Source: Lumbricus terrestris
Lineage: Eukaryota; Annelida; Clitellata; Crassiclitellata; Lumbricidae
Reading direction: 5' to 3'
DNA length: 64,000 nucleotides
NCBI GenBank assembly: GCA_949752735.1
Contig: OX457052.1
Span: 31,594,483-31,658,482 of the forward strand
In this document: piece after piece, positions 1 through 11,589 of the stretch
Layout of the letters: the number at the start of each line of letters is the position of its first letter
Position numbering within the stretch: position 1 is the stretch's first letter
The notes under the pieces: model-generated
What the model was told of the DNA's origin: nothing
What the model saw: the letters and a program-made list of their open reading frames with translations, nothing else
Database searches by the model: none
Program-made: the position numbers and the translations under genes

Positions 1-39
1 TCCGCATTTCTTGCGCAGCTAAGCGCAATGAACATAGTA

Positions 40-335
40 TCAATCAACCTTTCAATGCCAATATGGCGACCTTTTCTAACTTTCATGTACAGAGAAACTT
101 AAAAACCGAAGAATCACTCAACCAGCCATTCCAAATATGGATCCCTTTCTACATTTCATGCACACACAAACTCAAAAACCGAAGAACCAAGAAGCCCTCA
201 TTTACCAATGTAGTGCCCTTTCTACATTTCATGCATGATCAAACAGTACTGAACCTTCCATTCCAAATATGGAGCCCTGTCTACATTTCGCGCACACACA
301 AACTCAAAACCGAAGAATCCGGGGGCAAGTGCCTC
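40..335 (-). repeat. Diverged foldback-type tandem repeats (about 75-bp units)
   Basis: About four degenerate units share the pattern 'aatatggNNcc..tttctacatttcatgcacacaca..aaaaccgaagaa', the same family as the 73-bp repeats of the foldback element at 7517-14699, but much more diverged. The apparent open frame here is a repeat translation, not a gene. It is probably a relic of an older foldback insertion whose other parts lie upstream of the window. Confidence 0.6.
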
Positions 336-416
336 CTTGCCCCTGTGTGCGGACGCCCATGCTCTGGCCCAGAGGACAATAACGACGGCTGTCTATTGAA
401 GCTGTCCAGCTAAAGA

Positions 417-719
417 CGGCCGCCTATATAATTGTTCACGATCGGCATATCCAACTTCTCGTGCTTCAGACTCGGAGTAGGGTTATGCCCAGTATAACTC
501 ACTCATCTCGACCCTTGTATACGAAAATAACTCACTATTCCCGCATAGGCCAGATTTAAGCTAGGTATAAGAGTTATAGGCCTACCCTCTCAAGCATGTG
601 GCCCCAGGATTAGCTTGTGCAAATGCAGGACCTATGAAGTTCAAAAAGTTTTGCTAAAACAAAATGCAGGCTAATAAACTTCAACTCGTGTAATTTTAAA
701 TCTTATGATTTTGTTAAAG
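417..719. other. Presumed intron upstream of copy 0 exon 2; no gene seen
   Basis: About 300 bases of AT-rich DNA with no exon-like sequence. In the other family members exon 1 lies 1.4-2.0 kb upstream of exon 2, so exon 1 of copy 0 is expected before base 1 of this window. I found no signal-peptide exon between 1 and 719. Confidence 0.5.
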
Positions 720-937
720 TGTGGCACATCTGGTACCATCAGCAGGATCGATATATTGACTGCCAACAACGGAAAAGCAATAACAAAAACATTGCTGACT
801 TGCTCTAATTGCACTGGCCCTCACGTTCCGATTGCAAGTCCAACAGCGTGTAACAATGTCCTAGACTGCTTTCGTGGTGACTTGGACAAGTTGTGCAAGA
901 TTGTCAGTCCACGGTGCAAAAACTTCACTGTGTACAG
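720..937 (+). CDS. Secreted Cys-rich protein family, copy 0, exon 2 (Cys-rich core)
   Basis: The exon opens after a 'ttaaag' acceptor with Cys-Gly-x-Ser-Gly, as in exon 2 of the three downstream paralogues, and closes with Val-Tyr-AG before a 'gtaggc' donor. It is 218 bases, entering in phase 0 and leaving after two bases of a codon. It encodes about 72 residues with the family landmarks Thr-Cys-x-x-Cys-Thr-Gly-Pro and a later x-Cys-Lys/Asn. Copy 0 is the most diverged member: it has extra Cys residues between the CTGP motif and the exon end (ACNN, DCF, LCK, RCK). No function is recognised. Its signal-peptide exon is presumably outside the window, so this gene is partial here. Confidence 0.72.
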
Positions 938-1174
938 GTAGGCAGCTCTTGATTAACGCTATTATTATTGATTTGAAACGTTAGAAATGTTTTAGTCATG
1001 GAGCACACGAGATCGACTGAAACATATTTAGGGCCTAATTCAAAGCCCTGCTTGCTTTCTACTTTAACGCGAAGAGTTCCGAAAATGGGACCAAAAATAA
1101 TAAGCTATGATTTTTGGGAACTGCAGAGTTAAGCATAGCACCTGTCCTTTCGAGAGAAGAGCTGCAATAAAAGA

Positions 1175-2844
1175 ACCTGTACAAACTCGTATAATAAATT
1201 GACATCAACTTTTCAACTTGTTAAACACGGTGTACCTCAGGGTTCTATCCTTGGTCCCTTACTATTCCTTTTATACATAAATGACCTAACTAATTCATCC
1301 TCGTTATTAGAATACGTACTTTTTGCAGATGATTCTAATGTCTTTTTATCACATACCAACTATGATGACTTACTCAGGATTTTGAATGATGAATTAAAAA
1401 ATATATCTCAGTGGTTTAAAGCTAATAACTTATCCTTGAACCTTAATAAAACCAATTATATTTTATTTTCCTCCCATAGAAAGATAATTCCGCATGTACA
1501 AAGAAATGTGATTATTGATGGTTTAGAGATTCCTAAGGTAACTTCGGCTAAATTTCTAGGTGTCTATGTGGATCAGCATCTTACATGGAGTACTCATATC
1601 GATAAGATATCTCATAAAATAGCTAAAAATATTGGAATTATTAAGAGAATTTCTTACCTGCTCTCTCCTAATACTCTACTGACATTATATTACTCTATGG
1701 TTCAGCCGTATTTGAGTTACTGTAATATGATCTGGGCGTCCAATTACATCTCTAGACTTCAATTGTTAATAATACTCCAGAAAAAAATTGTTCGTATCAT
1801 AACTGGCTCTTCGTATACTGCCCATACTAACCAGCTTTTTATTGACTTAGAGATTCTCAAACTTAACCAGATTACTGACTACCAATCATGTGAATTTATG
1901 TACAAATCACTGCACAATATCTTGCCAAATGAATACACTAACCTGTTTAAGTCAAGCTTTGACTTTCATTCACATGAAACAAGAAGTTCTCTTTCCTTAA
2001 GAACGGAATTTGCTAGAACAAACTCCCGTAAATTCTCCATAAAATGTAGGGGTCCACTATTATGGAATAGTCTGCCACAAAACCTAAAGGCCTCTCCTAA
2101 CATTAATCTATTTAAAATAAACTTACGAAAATGGCTAATAGTTAGCAAACCATAATCGATATTAAATTAGTTAAAATAATTATTAAAAATGTGCTCCATC
2201 TTCAAGGCTCCTTTTGCATTGTGAGTTGGTTTGCTTAGTTAGTGTTCCTTAATTGTTTCATCTGCTGTTTTGTTTTTGATTCAGTTTTTTCACCTTCTGC
2301 TTTGTGTGTTGGTTCCTGTGCTTGTGCATTGCTTTTATGTCATAGTGTGTCCTGGCGAACAATCTTGAGGGCTCCTTTTGCTTTGTGCGTTGGTTTGCTT
2401 AGTGTGTCTTAATTGTTTAATCTGCTGTTGCTTTTGGTTCATTTTTTCATCAATTTGTGGTGTGTATTAATTAAAAGTCTTCATAGCTACTTGGGGACCC
2501 TACTTAGCGGGATTCCCTCCCTTCTGGGTCTCCATTTGTGTCCTAATTCTGTACTTTAGAGTTCTTTTTAACGCACTCCAAGTTTAGGGCTAACTGTTCA
2601 CACTGGTATCACTCAATCCTACAACTACTTGGTTTAAATTATTTCTTCTTATATATTCATGGGTATTGACAATCTAGGCCAAAGGTTTATAATTTATGTT
2701 AACTAATTAGTTCTTACTTTGATTAATGCTTGTTTAATTTGTGATACTTGCAATGCTTCATGTAACTATTTTCCTGCCTTATTTCTCAGTGTGCTTGTTA
2801 CATACGGACCAATAAAAAAATTGATTGATTGATTGATTGATTGA
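1175..2844 (+). mobile_element. 5'-truncated CR1/L2-like LINE, reverse transcriptase C-terminal half
   Basis: An open frame of about 318 codons (1199-2155) carries the RT motif H-G-V-P-Q-G-S-I-L-G-P-L-L-F, then L-F-A-D-D (the catalytic YxDD-type box) and the usual C-terminal ending W-N-S-L-P. The 5' half of the RT and the endonuclease are missing, as expected from target-primed 5' truncation. About 680 bases of 3' UTR follow, containing a direct repeat of about 165 bp (around 2195 and 2363, 'ggctccttttgc..ttggtttgcttag'). The element ends in (TTGA)n at 2820-2844. It lies in intron 2 of copy 0. The frame is intact over the retained part, so the insertion is not very old. Confidence 0.85.
2195..2465 (+). 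repeat. Direct repeat in LINE 3' UTR
   Basis: Two copies of 'ggctccttttgc..ggtttgcttag..ttaattgttt..tctgctgtt' about 165 bp apart. They belong to the LINE 3' UTR and have no host coding content. Confidence 0.6.
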
Positions 2845-3041
2845 CATTGATTAGCCTTTTTGCCAATAGAAGGCATTTTCAGGCGACACATTTTTCTAGG
2901 AAACTATCTGCAGACAATTCAGTTTACGCTGCGACAGCTACTACAAGGTCACGACAATTCTGAAGGTGCTAGCAAGTGTTTAACGCTTTGACGTCGCTTG
3001 ATAACATAAAGCTAATAATATAATTTTTATTGTACGTTTAG

Positions 3042-3339
3042 ATGTGGTTGTCCAACTGTGGCAAGTACTACATCACGTGTAGTGACTACAAGCTATAGAA
3101 CAGCACCGAATCCAACCACCTCCATTCCATTGCCAACGACAGGCAGCCAACCGTTGCCAACGACAGGCAGCCAGCCGTTGCCAACGACAGGCAGCCAACC
3201 GTTGCCAACGACAGCCAGCCAACCGTTGCCAACGACAGCCAGCGTTACTCTTCCGACTACAACTACCATGCCCACACCTGCTGCCACCGATGATTACACT
3301 CCATTTTTTCAACCAGGCTATACAGGATATCCAGGATAA
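3042..3339 (+). CDS. Secreted Cys-rich protein family, copy 0, exon 3 (Thr/Pro-rich tail)
   Basis: After a 'tgtacgtttag' acceptor the exon starts with A, completing the split Arg codon of exon 2, then Cys-Gly-Cys-Pro, the family hallmark. It continues for about 98 codons to a TAA. The tail is rich in Thr, Pro and Ser and carries a 24-bp tandem repeat (3128-3240) encoding five copies of Leu-Pro-Thr-Thr-Gly/Ala-Ser-Gln-Pro. Such tails are normally O-glycosylated, mucin-like stalks (inference). The C-terminus differs from the other paralogues and contains Tyr/Gly/Pro (FFQPGYTGYPG). There is no membrane anchor. Confidence 0.75.
3128..3240 (+). repeat. 24-bp coding minisatellite in copy 0 exon 3
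   Basis: About five tandem copies of 'ttgccaacgacaggcagcca' plus four bases, in frame, giving an eight-residue repeat. Copy number is probably polymorphic. Confidence 0.85.
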
Positions 3340-4262
3340 GCAGATTCAGGATAAGCAGTTTACAACTCTCCTATTCTCTATTTTATTATGGCAAGCTGGC
3401 ATGAGTCTACACTGTGCATCCTTTGACAACCCATCCAAAGCGACGCAGCTCTTGTGAATCAGTTGGTTCCAATCACTTTCCTTTTGAATTGCATATCCGA
3501 AATTTTTCAGCTTACGATAACGGGCATCAGAAACACATGCCTCAGAGACAAACAACGTCTTGCAAGAATGTTGTTCAACTACAAAAGTTCTATAGTCTAC
3601 AGACCTATAAGCGATAACGTTTGAACAATAATTTGACTTATCCAACGCCTTAAATAACTTTTAATCAACTGAATTTTTAATCGGTGGTCGAACATGTATG
3701 GTTAGTATTCGTAATTTCAGTTAGAATTCGAGATGCCATAAAATAATGTTGCAGTTCTTTGTGTGTTTTTTTCTCTCCATGAAATCAAAACCTAAGAATG
3801 ATGAAGAGCAGTTTGGAATTTCTGAGCGTCGTAGATGAGGTTCAAACTGCAAAGTGGTGAATAAGAACAACATTTAATGCTGTGATTTGAAAGAATTTCA
3901 ATTGTACCCTTACTGACAAAAATGACAATTTGTAATACACGTGAATTGGCCATGTTCAAACTATCGTTTTGAATATTTATGAATTTGGCTAGCAATAAAC
4001 CTGAAGCAAATAGTTAAGTATGATGTCTTGGTGATTTACGAAAAATATTGTTAGGGTCATTTACTATGCAAGCTTTCATTATCTCAAAATTTCGAATTCC
4101 TTTGTTTGTACTTGAAAACAGCTAGCAAATCTTTCTTTTGTAATTTAAATATTTGCAAAACTTCTCTACCAAGTCCTACCTAATATTGAGCACAGGTTAA
4201 AAATACAGCTACCAAGGCAGCATTGCTCACCCAAAAGCTTAATGTGTTAACATTTTGACGTG
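3340..4262. other. 3' flank of copy 0; no gene seen
   Basis: AT-rich. Short stretches around 3715-3735 ('ttagaattcgagatg') resemble the 3' flanks of copies A and B, so part of this is probably the copy 0 3' UTR. I see no other conserved coding sequence. Confidence 0.4.
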
Positions 4263-4271
4263 GTAGCACAC

Positions 4272-4878
4272 GGTTCCACGACAATAGGTCTACAGACAAC
4301 TCGTCTAACGAGAAGGGGTCCTCTGACAATTCGTCTAACGACAACTGGTCTACAGACGAATCGTATTGATCAAATAGAAGCTGGATTTATGAAAAAAATA
4401 AAATGGTTTTCTAGCTTAAATGGAAGCTAGATTGATGATTTTCATTCATGTGTTTCAACATGCATCCAGCTTCTACTTCAGATCTAAAAATACCTTCTAT
4501 TTCTAGCTCTTTATTTTCGTCAACCCTGCTTCTAATTCAGATATAAAGATACTCTCATCCAGCTTCCATTACTTAAGCGTTTTTTCATCAATTCAGCTTC
4601 TGTTTCAGACCTAGAAATACCTTCATCCAGCTTTTATTTCTCATGCGTTATTTTCGCCAATCCAGCCTCTATTTCACCTGTTAAAGTACCTTCATCCAGA
4701 TTCCATTTCGCTTGCATTTTTTCATAAATCCAACCTCCGTTTCACCTGTAAAACTTTCATCCAGCTTCCATTTCTCAAGCGCTGGACCAGTTGTCTCTAG
4801 ACCAGTTGTCGTCAGACGAATTGTCTGGGAACCACTTGTCGTTAGACGAGTTGTATGTAGACCAGTTGTCGTGACACC
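4272..4878. mobile_element. Small foldback-type element with subrepeat TIRs and 9-bp target duplication
   Basis: The flanks carry the identical 9-mer 'gtagcacac' at 4263-4271 and 4879-4887. The ends are inverted (GGTTCCACGACAA.. against ..TTGTCGTGACACC). Each arm is about 95 bp, built from short units related to 'cgtctaacgacaactggtct'. The interior holds degenerate repeats of 'catccagcttcNattt' about every 60 bp. No transposase is present, so it is non-autonomous. Architecture and target-duplication length resemble the larger element at 42965-45421. Confidence 0.85.
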
Positions 4879-4989
4879 GTAGCACACTTTATGGTTCAGT
4901 AAAAATAAACAAATAATTATATATTGCATAAAGCGTTTAATTACGTACTGAAAAACGCACCGACTTAAATCTACTTGTTTGTTTCGTAG

Positions 4990-5263
4990 CAAGGCCGTAG
5001 CCAGGATTTGATTCCGGGGGGGGGTTGTTTCACCAATTTCCGTTCCCAAAAAGCTGATGACTTTATTAGTCATCCGACCGAAATCTTTAAAAAATGTCAC
5101 CAATTAATTAATTCTGTTTGTTTTGCATTTTTCCATTTCAGGGATGTTTTCATAGTTTTATTTCATGGTTTCATCATGTGCTCGTAAATGCATTTTAGTA
5201 TTTTCATATATTCCATTTCGGGGGGTGTTCAAACACCCAAAACACCCCCTAGCTACGGCCTTG
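4990..5263. mobile_element. hAT-like MITE
   Basis: A 274-bp element with TIR CAAGGCCGTAGC / GCTACGGCCTTG. Flanking 8-mers are 'tttcgtag' (4982-4989) and 'cttcgtag' (5264-5271), 7 of 8 identical. The interior has the 'gatgacttNattagtcat' module and G-runs/C-runs seen in the other MITEs of this window. No coding capacity. Confidence 0.82.
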
Positions 5264-5271
5264 CTTCGTAG

Positions 5272-5937
5272 CGATTTTTCTCCTAATTCCATCCGCTTCT
5301 CTCTAATAATTAATCTCTAGTTGAATACTCTGCACCAAGCCCATATGACGAACTCAAAAATAAGTGTTGGCATTGACCTTGGACTACATCGTGCTAGCTC
5401 AATATAAAATTGAAGTCTCAAAGTGTGACTCTGAGCTGTCTTATACCGGTTAGCTAACACTAATACACTAAGTTAGGTGTTGCTGGGGTGTGAATCAGTA
5501 AATGAATATATGCATAAATGGTCAACAAGTAAGCACAGCAGCTAATGAATGTATCAACTGACGAAAAGAGAAATAAAATATTATGAAAAAAGAATGATAA
5601 TCAACACTAGCCCAAAGCTGAGCTTCTGTGGTGTTATGGTAGGGCCACCATTTGACAGCATAAAAAAATCAATCACTTGTGATGACTAAGAAACCAACAT
5701 ACAAAGCTGAAGCAGATAGACTAAACGAACGTTGCTGGAACACCAACATTCTCTGGTTTATTCATCAGCCTTTATTATTAATTTCTGCGTGGAATGCCGT
5801 TAAGTAACCAATCAACATTTTTGACGCTGCATTCTTGGTTTTGCTACATCTTACCCGCTTAGTCTCTGAGACTCTGACGCCAAGTGTCTCACGTTTAAGC
5901 GCGGTGGGCTCTTCGCGCCATCGCGAGCTTTCCTAGT
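5272..5937. other. Intergenic, no gene or element recognised
   Basis: AT-rich unique-looking sequence; no conserved frame, tRNA or clear repeat seen. Confidence 0.4.
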
Positions 5938-5945
5938 TCCACGGG

Positions 5946-6328
5946 AAGTGACGCCGCCAGGATTTCTGTTTTTTTGGTGGGGAGGGGGGTTGAATTCGCG
6001 GGTGAAAATTTTCCATTTTCTGCCGTCAAAATTTCTGACAACCTTTTTTAGTCATCGGCCAAAATCTCACGAAAAATTTCCATTTCTGCCGTCAAAATTT
6101 CTGATGACCTTTTTTTAGTCAATTGGTCGAAATCTTCTAAAACGGTCCTTTTTCATATCCGCAAAACTGTCTGGCAAATCTCGTGCGTGCCTTATGCTTA
6201 ATTTTGTGGGGGGGGGGGCTAAAGGGGGTAAATCGCCCAAATATTTTAATTTCACATGGGGGAAAAAATGGATGGCCTTTTTTAGGGGGGCTTAGCACCC
6301 CTAACCCTCCCCCCTAGCGTCGCTACTG
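5946..6328. mobile_element. hAT-like MITE
   Basis: 383 bp, flanked by perfect 8-bp direct repeats 'tccacggg' (5938-5945 and 6329-6336). The imperfect TIRs are 'aagtgacgccgcc' and 'agcgtcgctactg'. The interior repeats 'aaaatttctgaNgaccttttttNagtca' twice and contains long G runs and C runs. Confidence 0.82.
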
Positions 6329-6919
6329 TCCACGGGTTCGCTTGTTTGCTAGGCAACAGCGATTATTTTAGTTCTAAATCTAGTTTATAATTATAATTTA
6401 GTTATAATGATCTAAGAACAGTTCTAATAATCTAGTTTCAGCTCTAGCTTTATTACCACTCTGTAAATATTTCCAATTTCTGTTCTACGACAAGTACTAA
6501 AAAATTAAGCTCTAATTCAAATTCTGATATAGGCCTAATTTCAGTCCTAATTCTAGTTCTGAAATTATTGCATTTCTAATTTCATTTCTGAAGAGGTATG
6601 TTTCTCATTTAATTCTTAGATAGCAGATACAGCTGCTCACCAATCCTGGCTTGTGACACAATCTGTAAACTTCAAATCTTTACGGACAGTTATAGAAAAC
6701 TCTATTTCTAATGACTTGGGCATTCGATTTTGTCGCCTGGCAATCCGCGTAAGGAAAAATCACATAGGCTACACGGACAATAACTTCGGTTCTGAAAATG
6801 ATTCTTATATCCATTCATATTTTCGGTTCTCTAAAGTATATTTCGTTCTCGTGCTAGTCTCGTTCTCAAAATAAGTCCTAATTTTCATTCTTATTCTGGT
6901 TATCGGAAAATGATCAATT

Positions 6920-7200
6920 AATCAATGACCTTATAACCTTCAGATGGCCCCCGGATGACAAAAACAATATCATAACTTAAATGAATTTGACATACCTGAA
7001 TCGGTAACATTAGAGGTATTATACGTGCATATGCTGTAAGTAATTAAAAGATTAAAGAATTACCTTGACGTTGACCTTATGACCTTCACATGACCCCGGA
7101 TGACAAAAACAGTATCGTAAATGAATTCTACATACCTGAATCAGTAGTATTAGAGTTATTACACGTGCATATCGTGTAAGAAATAATAAAGACTAATTTT
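6920..7200. repeat. Direct duplication of about 130 bp
   Basis: 6925-7055 and 7065-7195 both read 'gaccttatNaccttcaNatg..ccccggatgacaaaaacaNtatc..tacctgaatcNgtaNNattagag..attaNacgtgcatat'. No coding content. It abuts the left side of the large foldback element. Confidence 0.75.
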
Positions 7201-7228
7201 CCAATATGGCTGGTGGTGGCCATATTGG
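7201..7228. repeat. Perfect 10-bp palindromic hairpin
   Basis: CCAATATGGC, an 8-base spacer, then GCCATATTGG. Motifs of this form are common in invertebrate repeats. Confidence 0.8.
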
Positions 7229-7516
7229 ATTTTGCAATTGCGCCATTCTCTACGTCATAGCGGACAAGCACCTGGGTGATTTTCACGTCCAGGGACCCAC
7301 TGACTGATTGGAAGTGAGAAACTCCCTTAACACCAAAGTGCATACGGGACCTCATGGCACATCATGGATCATTATTATAATGATTGTCTACAGACCTGAG
7401 CATACTAATATTAGACTATTTAAACTGAGTTTTCATCACTGAAGCAGCTCATCCCTGTTTCCGAAGATGGTCCTGAATTGCTGACCAGGACACACTGCAG
7501 AATAAGCTTACATAAC

Positions 7517-9428
7517 AGTAGTGAAAGGACAGGTGTTCTAGGACAATGGAGGGTGTGACGTCATCGGGCCAAGGTCAATGTCATGGCCAAGGTCAAGGTC
7601 ATCTTAATTAGGGCATATTAATTAGGTCATAATAATTAGGTCATATCAATTGGGTCGCGCTAATTAGCTAAATTAATTAGGTCATAACAATTATATTATA
7701 TTAATTAATATTAATTAGAATTTATTAATTATATCAATTATCGAACCCTAATTAGCAGCGCAAGCCCCACTCCGACCAGAAATGACTCATCGGAACTGTC
7801 GCATGGCATTATGGGAGCTGCACTGGCTTCCACCTCTCAGCACCCTCTCCACCATTCATTCAAATTTCAATTCCTCACTTTTAAACTGAGTCCTACTTAG
7901 CCGCGCAAGGCCCACATCAACCCTAAATGACTCAGCATATACTCTCACCCTCCACAGCCTTCCACCTCACCCTCCAGCCCTCCATTCCACCCCTCTTCAC
8001 TCACAAATTACGGAAGCGAGAAACTTAGAGAGGGAGCAAACAAGAGGCTAGAAACTCTATACATGGCCTCTCTCGACCTCCACACTCTTCCACATCACCA
8101 TCCAACCCTCCATCCCATACACCCCACACACAAATATTCATTTTACACACAAGAGCTGGCCAATCAGAAAGCTTGAAACCTAGTGAGCGACCAATCAGAA
8201 GGCGAGAAAACCTACATACCTTCCACCTCACCCTCCAAACCTCCACGCCTTCCCTCCACATACACAAATTTGACTTACGTGTATAAAATTTAAGCATCCA
8301 GCAACTGCTAAATCCTAGACATGAACCAATCAGAAGAACATAATTCCTACATATGTACCAAAAATAGCCCCAATATTCGATATTTTATTCGAAAATATGT
8401 ATATAACAGCAATATACACAATAAAATTATACTAAATTATGACAACTATTCAGCATTTCTTACAATACTAAGCCAACTATAGCAGATAAGCGCCATTTTT
8501 CCTATATTTCTTCTATATTTCTTACATTTCAAGCAAGTACAAACTCAAAAATTGAAGAAACGCTCAGATAGCCTTCGCCAATAATGTGCCTTTTCTACAT
8601 TTCAAGCACACAATCTTAGAAACCGACAAATACTTCAACCTTCCACTCCCAAGATGGTGACATTTCTTACTTCCTTGCACACATAAAATCAAAAACTTAA
8701 GAATCTTGCAACCTTCCTTTCCCAAGATGGTGCCATTTCTTGCTTTCTTGCACACAAACACAAAAACCGACGACTCCTGCAACCTTCCTTTCCCAAGATG
8801 GTAACATTTCTTTTAGCCTTGTAGAACTTAGAAACATGCGAGCTGCTCACCCTTCCATTCTCTATTTGGAGATAATTCCTTATATTTTAACCATGTAGAA
8901 CGTAGAAACACACCAACTGCTCACCATTCTATTCTCTATTTGGAAATAATTCCTTATATTTTAGACTTGTAGAACTTATAAACATACAGAGTCTTCAACA
9001 ATACCTTCCAATTTCTCTATGTTTTAGACATGTAGAACGTAGAAACACACAAACTGCTCACCATTCCATTCTATAGTTGTAAATAATTCCTCATATTTTA
9101 GCCTTGTAGAACTTAGAAACAGGCGAGCTGCTCACCCTTCCATTCCCTATTTGGAGATAATTCCTTATATTTTAGCCTTGTAGAACTTAGAAACATGCAA
9201 GCTGCTCACCCTTCCATTCTCTATTTGGAGATAATTCCTTATATTTTAGACTTGTAGAACTTAGAAACACACAATCTGTAGTAACATTTCGAACTTTCTT
9301 GCACACAAACACAAAAACCGACGAATCCAGCAGACTTCCTTTCCCAAGATGGTAACATTTCTTACTTCCTTGCACACACAAACTGAAAAATCGGCGAATA
9401 CTTCAACCTTCCACTCTCAAGATGGTGA
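7517..9428 (+). repeat. Left arm of large foldback element
   Basis: Inverted copy of 12673-14699. Outer part: 'gaccttggccatgac' motifs and repeated 'ttaattaggtca' units (7560-7740). Middle: runs of 'caccctcca' (7850-8260). Inner: repeats of about 73 bp with 'aagatggt.acatttctt.cttNcttgcacaca'. Confidence 0.88.
8811..9275 (+). repeat. Tandem repeat of about 73 bp within left arm
   Basis: About six units beginning 'ttttagNcttgtagaacNta' followed by 'gctgctcaccNttccattct' and 'ggagataattccttata'. Mirrored in the right arm at about 12895-13365. Confidence 0.8.
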
Positions 9429-11585
9429 ATTTCGGCTGTCTTCTGATTCCCCCCCCCCCCATTTTTCACTGGGCGCAAGCTGCGCCCGCCTTGTTCAGGG
9501 ATAGAAGCCCCTGCCCGTACCCCCCAATTGGGGGGTTGCCCGAGTTTGAAAGGGGCCCCCAAATTTAGCTGGTCATTATGCCTATTTGTGACTGTACAGA
9601 TCCGGTCTGGTGCATGCCTCAACTCACCATATGGCACTGCCCTTGCAGACCTAATGCAAATATCGTACTGGTTTTGGGCGTAAGTTTAAAGCCATTAGAG
9701 TTTGAAAGGGGCCCCCCAATTTAGCTGGTCATTATGTCTATTAATTTTGTGACTTCAGATCCGTTCTGGTGCATGTCTCAACTAACCATATGGCACTGCC
9801 ATAGCAGACCTAATGCAAATGCCATACTGATTTTGAGCGTAAGTATAAAGCCATTTAAACTAAATCAGGCAATTTCGTCCTCTTTTTCAAACACAACGCT
9901 TATAAATTGTAACTTATTCTAATTGCTAATTGGACGAGGCCTCAAAATAAAACCTGCGTGACACCCAAACATTGAAGCCTGTGTAGGGTCCCATATGTCC
10001 TTGGTATGTGTCTGATCTCAAGTTTGCAAGGGGTCTCAAATGTAGCTGGTAATTATGCCTTTCATAACTGTTCAATCCTGAAACCACGCACCGAATTATG
10101 TTTTAACGCAAAGCATACAAAATTATAAATAATTATTACTCAAACCAATAGAGCATTATCCTTCAACCAAAGAGGAGACATGGAGGTGTGGACAGGGGCA
10201 CGGCCCACAGTTTGTGGTTGGGACGGAATCATTGTATCCCCAATATTTCAGAAATATTTCATAAGTATCATCCATTGCCCATCAATAATGATCAATTTTG
10301 TTCAGATGACAGCCTATAAATGCTACCATTACAGTTGGCAAATCGGATAAATTTAAACAATGGAGAAGGACACTCTGAGGTCCTAAAACACGACTAACAG
10401 CAATGAAAAAGAGCTATTTTTGTAAATATGACAGCTTAAAATTGTCTACCATTACAGCATGGAAATTCCAAAAAAGTAACAATTGGGATGGGACATTTAT
10501 TGAAGTCTTACACCATGTCTTTCAGCACTTATATTATGAGACATTTTGCTGAGATGACAGCTCAAGGTATGAGGGCCTCAAGTTTTTTTTGGGGGGGGCC
10601 TCAGGTACCATAGCGCCGGCACTGCTTGTATCCTTCGCTTGTTATAGTCGTACTCTGTCAAAAATTGGTGCCGCATCACAAATGTGTCACACCTTTTGTT
10701 TGCACAAATCCAAAGAATGTACACTCCTCCCCCACCCCATATTTCGCCAACTTAACACACCCAACCCTAAAAATCCATGTAATTCACAGCCTGCAGCCCT
10801 AAATTTATCAAAATTGTTGCCATATATCAAGCAATGATAGTCCTAATTTGCACAAACTTAAGACTGCACACTCTCCCTCACCCAATATTTCACCAACTTA
10901 AAATACTCAAACCTAACCAGCCGTGTAATGTACAGTCTGCAAACCTAACTTTGCCAAAATTATTGACATATTGCAAACTATGAACATCTTTGTTTCCACA
11001 AATTGAAGAATGTGCTCCTCTCTACACCTCACACTTCACATCTTACATCGTTCCCCATGCGATCCCAGCATTTCATGCTTAGTACTTCGTTCGCCATGCA
11101 ATATCTACATTTCATACTTAGCAAATTTACAAGTTTGACTTTGCACATTGGTAATAGCTCGTGCCTTACTTTAAAATATTTCGAGAAGTACAAGTCCTAT
11201 TCGCTCGCACAACTATCATACTTATCATATTGACTGTGGCAATGTTCATTACTGCCACTTTGCAACTATGAAGTTCAAGTCTTTGTCTTATGTATATTAC
11301 ATTCTTCACAGTTTCATGTATCCTTGTTACCTTAATTTAGAAAAAATTGCTCAAAGTATATATCTGTCACTTAGAAATTTTAAAAGTTCTCGTGTGTGTG
11401 TGTGTAAAATATTGACTGTGTATTCCCTTGTAGTGGCAAATTTGCCTGTGTGTGCTAGATGATCTTACGTGTATGAGAAATGTTGCATGTGTTCGATATT
11501 TGGTCATGTCTGGGTAGGAAAAGGTGCTAGGTCGCCATTTTGGGAGCAGAACTTTGTTCATTTTTTGTTTGTTTGGATCTTAACC
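9429..11585. repeat. Loop of large foldback element
   Basis: Single-copy centre between the arms. It holds a 156-bp direct repeat (9543 and 9699, 'agtttgaaaggggcccc..ttagctggtcattatg') with a weaker third copy near 10020, and C-runs/G-runs. No gene is recognised. The weak open frames here have no domain signature. Confidence 0.6.
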
Positions 11586-11589
11586 TATT

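Noticed and set aside
3128..3240. CRISPR-like array
   Set aside because: Coding minisatellite without spacers, in a eukaryotic exon.
8025..8297. 90-residue protein found twice (also 13877-14149)
   Set aside because: Both copies are in the inverted arms of the foldback element. Duplication comes from the element and there is no domain.
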